Positions 8,966 to 10,777 of a stretch of DNA of 10,777 nt are shown here, in pieces (within the stretch, counting starts at the first letter, position 1; the number at the start of each line of letters is the position of its first letter). Origin of the DNA: Pseudomonadota bacterium (GTDB lineage Bacteria > Pseudomonadota > Alphaproteobacteria > Azospirillales > Azospirillaceae). The translations under genes and the position numbers were made by a program. The DNA is taken from assembly GCA_023413605.1 (NCBI GenBank), contig JAEZPL010000290.1, positions 1 to 10,777 on the forward strand. The letters run 5' to 3'. The notes beneath the pieces are model-generated. The model searched no databases, was not told where the DNA came from, and worked only from the letters and a program-made list of their open reading frames with translations.

Positions 8966-9805
8966 TCAGCCCTGAAGCACGAAGCGCCGCAGCTCCTCGG
9001 TCACCTCGGGCTCCGTTCCGAACCACGCGGCGAAGCCCGGGCGGGCCTGGTGCAGAAGCATGCCGAGCCCGTCCACCACGCGGTTTCGGCGCGCCTTGGC
9101 GGCCTCCAGCAGCGGGGTCAGCAACGGCGTGTAGACGATGTCGGTCACGACGGCCGACGCGGGAAGGGCGCGCAGGTCGAGATCCAGCGGCGGCTGTCCG
9201 GCCATGCCTTGGGTCGTGGTGTTCACGACAAGGGCCGCACCCTCCAGCAGTGTTTCACGTGAAACCCAATCGGCGACCTCGATGGCGCCGCCGATGTCGC
9301 CGGCGAGATCCTCCGCCCGTGCCCGCGTGCGGTTGATCAGCCACACGAGCGGAGCGCCTTCATCCAGAAGGGAGGCGACCACCGCCCGGGCGGCACCGCC
9401 GGCACCAATCACCACCGCCGGCCCATCCGACGCCTTCCAGTCCGGCGCGCCGTGCTTCAGGTTCTCGATAAAGCCGAAGCCGTCGGTGTTGCGGCCTTCC
9501 AGCGTGCCATCCTCGCCCACGATGATGGTGTTGACCGCACCCATGCGCTTGGCCGTCGCGTCCAGCCGGTCCACGCTGCGGCAGGCCGCTTCCTTGTGCG
9601 GGACGGTGACGTTGCAGCCGCGGAAGCCCAGGGCGGGCAGGGCGCGGATCGCCTCCTCGATGCGGTCCGGCGGCACGGACAGCGGCACGTAGGCGCCGTC
9701 GATGCCGTAGTGGTCGAGCCAATAGCCGTGCAGCCGGGGAGAGCGCGAATGCCCGACCGGCCAGCCCATGACGCCGGCCAGCTTTGCCTTGCCGCTGAGT
9801 ATCAT
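8966..9805 (-). CDS. aroE: shikimate dehydrogenase
   Basis: NADPH-dependent reduction of 3-dehydroshikimate to shikimate in the aromatic amino-acid pathway. It has 279 residues. Substrate residues: Ser20 and Ser22 in GHSRSP, Lys71 in NVTVPHK (catalytic), and Asp108 in RNTDGF (catalytic). The NADP-binding loop is GAGGAARA (134-141), with NRTRAR (158-163) recognising the cofactor phosphate. GLGMLLHQA is the C-terminal signature. The frame is open upstream to 10036, but the ATG at 9805 is right: it matches the family N-terminus (ILSGKAKLAGVMGWPVGHSRSP), has a GGGGTG ribosome site, and its ATGA overlaps the maf stop. Residues 181-185 (VSRET) are encoded by a parS-like palindrome, which makes this gene doubly constrained. 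Confidence 0.96.
   Translation of the reverse strand: MILSGKAKLAGVMGWPVGHSRSPRLHGYWLDHYGIDGAYVPLSVPPDRIEEAIRALPALGFRGCNVTVPHKEAACRSVDRLDATAKRMGAVNTIIVGEDGTLEGRNTDGFGFIENLKHGAPDWKASDGPAVVIGAGGAARAVVASLLDEGAPLVWLINRTRARAEDLAGDIGGAIEVADWVSRETLLEGAALVVNTTTQGMAGQPPLDLDLRALPASAVVTDIVYTPLLTPLLEAAKARRNRVVDGLGMLLHQARPGFAAWFGTEPEVTEELRRFVLQG
9251..9266. promoter_or_regulatory. parS: second parS-type site, inside the aroE coding sequence
   Basis: TGTTTCACGTGAAACC differs from the canonical parS only at its last base and contains a perfect 14-bp palindrome (9252-9265). On the aroE strand the palindrome reads GTT TCA CGT GAA AC, giving VSRET. TCA, CGT and GAA are not typical codons in this GC-rich gene, which supports selection on the DNA rather than chance. 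It lies about 7.3 kb from the intergenic parS. Confidence 0.85.
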
Positions 9806-10425
9806 TCCGCAATCACCCCATGCACCCGCAGGAACCCGAGCAGCGGCAGAAGCGGCAGCCCCAGGATCGTGAAGAAGTCGCCGTCCACCCGGTGGAAGAG
9901 CTGCGCGCCCAAGCCTTCCAGTTGATAGGCGCCGACGGAATGCAGCACGTTGTCGCCCGCCGCGTTCAGATAGGATTCCAGGAAGGCGTCGCTGAAGGGG
10001 CGCATGGTCAGCCGCGCACGGTCCACCTGATGCCACAGCCGCTCCCCGTCGCGCAGAACGACGGCGCAGCTCACCAGCCGGTGCGTCTTGCCGCGCAGGG
10101 CCTTCAGCTGTTCCCGCGCGGCGTCACGACCGGTCGGCTTGTCGAACCACTGGCCGTCGCATTCCAGCATCTGGTCGGCGCCGATCACCAACGCGCCGGG
10201 ATACTTGCGCGTCACGCGCTGCGCTTTCAACTCGGCCAGCGCCTCCGCCACCTCGTCGACGGGAATGCCCTCGGCGCGGGCGGCGAGCTTGATTTCGTCC
10301 TCGTCCACCGCGGCGGGGGCCAGCGTGACGCGCACGCCGGCCTGCTCCATCATCGCCGCCCGCGTCTTGGAGCCGGAGGCGAGGACGACCGCGGAACCGC
10401 GGCCGGTCAAAGCGCCGTCCGTCAT
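9802..10425 (-). CDS. maf: Maf-like nucleoside triphosphate pyrophosphatase
   Basis: House-cleaning NTP pyrophosphatase of the Maf/HAM1-like fold that hydrolyses non-canonical or specific nucleotides to the monophosphate. It has 207 residues. Motifs in order: VLASGSKTR (16-22 for ASGSKTR), VDED (Asp41), GADQ (82-85) with the likely catalytic Asp84, DKP (95-97), then SVGAYQLEGLGAQLF and DGDFFTILGLPL, the C-terminal Maf block. The GADQ motif is closer to the YceF-like (m7GTP) branch than to YhdE (GADT, dTTP/UTP), but I would not fix substrate from this. A GGGAGG ribosome site (10435-10440) lies 9 bases before the ATG. The ATG overlaps the stop of the upstream PPDK regulator (ATGA), and its own stop overlaps the aroE start (ATGA), so translation of three genes is chained. 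Confidence 0.94.
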   Translation of the reverse strand: MTDGALTGRGSAVVLASGSKTRAAMMEQAGVRVTLAPAAVDEDEIKLAARAEGIPVDEVAEALAELKAQRVTRKYPGALVIGADQMLECDGQWFDKPTGRDAAREQLKALRGKTHRLVSCAVVLRDGERLWHQVDRARLTMRPFSDAFLESYLNAAGDNVLHSVGAYQLEGLGAQLFHRVDGDFFTILGLPLLPLLGFLRVHGVIAE

Positions 10426-10777
10426 GGCACCACGCCTCCCGGCAGGCTGCCGGTCTGACGGCGGGCGAGCAGCATCATGATCTCGGCCGCGGTCTCCTCG
10501 ATGGAGCGGCGGGAGACGTCGATCACCGGCCAGCCGCGCCGGCTGAACATGCGCCGCGCGTCGGTCACCTCGGTGCGCACCACCTCCGGATCGACGTAGG
10601 TGGAGGACTCGTTCTGGTTCAGCAGCTTCAGCCGGTTGCGGCGGATCTGCACCAGCCGGTCCGGATCCTTGGTCAGGCCGACGATCAGGGGACGGGTCAG
10701 CTTCTCGATCTCCGGCGGCAGGGGGCAGCCGGGCACGATCGGAATGTTGGCCGCCTTGATGCCGCGGTTCGCCAGAT
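10422..10777 (-). CDS. pyruvate, phosphate dikinase regulatory protein (DUF299/PPSR family), 5' end cut off by the window
   Basis: Bifunctional serine/threonine kinase and Pi-dependent pyrophosphorylase that switches pyruvate phosphate dikinase (or PEP synthase) off and on, controlling the pyruvate-PEP step. Only the C-terminal 117 residues are in the window. They begin LANRGIKAANIPIVPG at the right edge, where the family has its conserved YLANRG helix just after the P-loop. The P-loop itself is outside. Further in are VGLTKDPDRLVQIRRNR and RRGWPVIDVSRRSIEETAAEIM, both typical of the family C-terminus. Full members are about 270-280 residues, so more than half is missing. Its TGA overlaps the maf ATG. 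In Caulobacter and Rickettsia this gene (RP001-type) is the first gene beside oriC, with hemE on the other side, so the origin is expected to the right. Confidence 0.92.
   Translation of the reverse strand, partial: LANRGIKAANIPIVPGCPLPPEIEKLTRPLIVGLTKDPDRLVQIRRNRLKLLNQNESSTYVDPEVVRTEVTDARRMFSRRGWPVIDVSRRSIEETAAEIMMLLARRQTGSLPGGVVP

Noticed and set aside
9806..10036. Upstream extension of aroE in frame (77 extra codons)
   Set aside because: It overlaps maf coding sequence, has no family similarity that I can see, and the ATGA-overlapping ATG at 9805 fits the AroE N-terminus and ribosome site.

Overview
The window is GC-rich, almost fully coding chromosomal DNA from an alphaproteobacterium. 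It is probably a Rhodospirillales member of the Azospirillum type; this is inferred from base composition, protein style and gene order, not from a database search. No phage, transposon, CRISPR, rRNA or tRNA gene is visible.

Layout. Positions 1-3897 are transcribed leftward: a small Met-rich DUF6489-type protein, a thioredoxin-like [2Fe-2S] ferredoxin, mnmE and mnmG. These four look like one operon, and MnmE and MnmG are the two halves of the tRNA wobble-uridine modification enzyme. Positions 4062-7588 are transcribed rightward: a YyaL/DUF255 thioredoxin-domain protein, an O6-alkylguanine-DNA alkyltransferase and a QorA-type quinone reductase, ending at a strong hairpin terminator. Positions 7632-10777 are transcribed leftward again: a pyruvate phosphate dikinase regulatory protein (its 5' end lies off the window), maf, aroE, coaE and dnaQ, tightly packed with ATGA overlaps.

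What ties it together. The order PPDK regulator-maf-aroE-coaE-dnaQ is the cluster known beside the replication origin in Caulobacter and Rickettsia, where oriC lies between hemE and the PPDK regulator gene. The mnmE-mnmG pair usually leads into rsmG-parA-parB. Consistent with this, there are two ParB-binding centromere (parS) sequences. One is a perfect 16-bp palindrome between mnmE and mnmG. The other, with 15 of 16 bases, lies inside the aroE coding sequence. The window is therefore most likely the centromere-proximal flank of the chromosome origin, with oriC expected just beyond the right edge and rsmG-parAB beyond the left edge.

The genes are mostly well-known housekeeping families and I see no clearly new defence or mobile system. 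The points most worth following are the parS pair (one embedded in a protein-coding gene), the predicted oriC location, and the little-studied DUF6489-ferredoxin pair coupled to mnmE.
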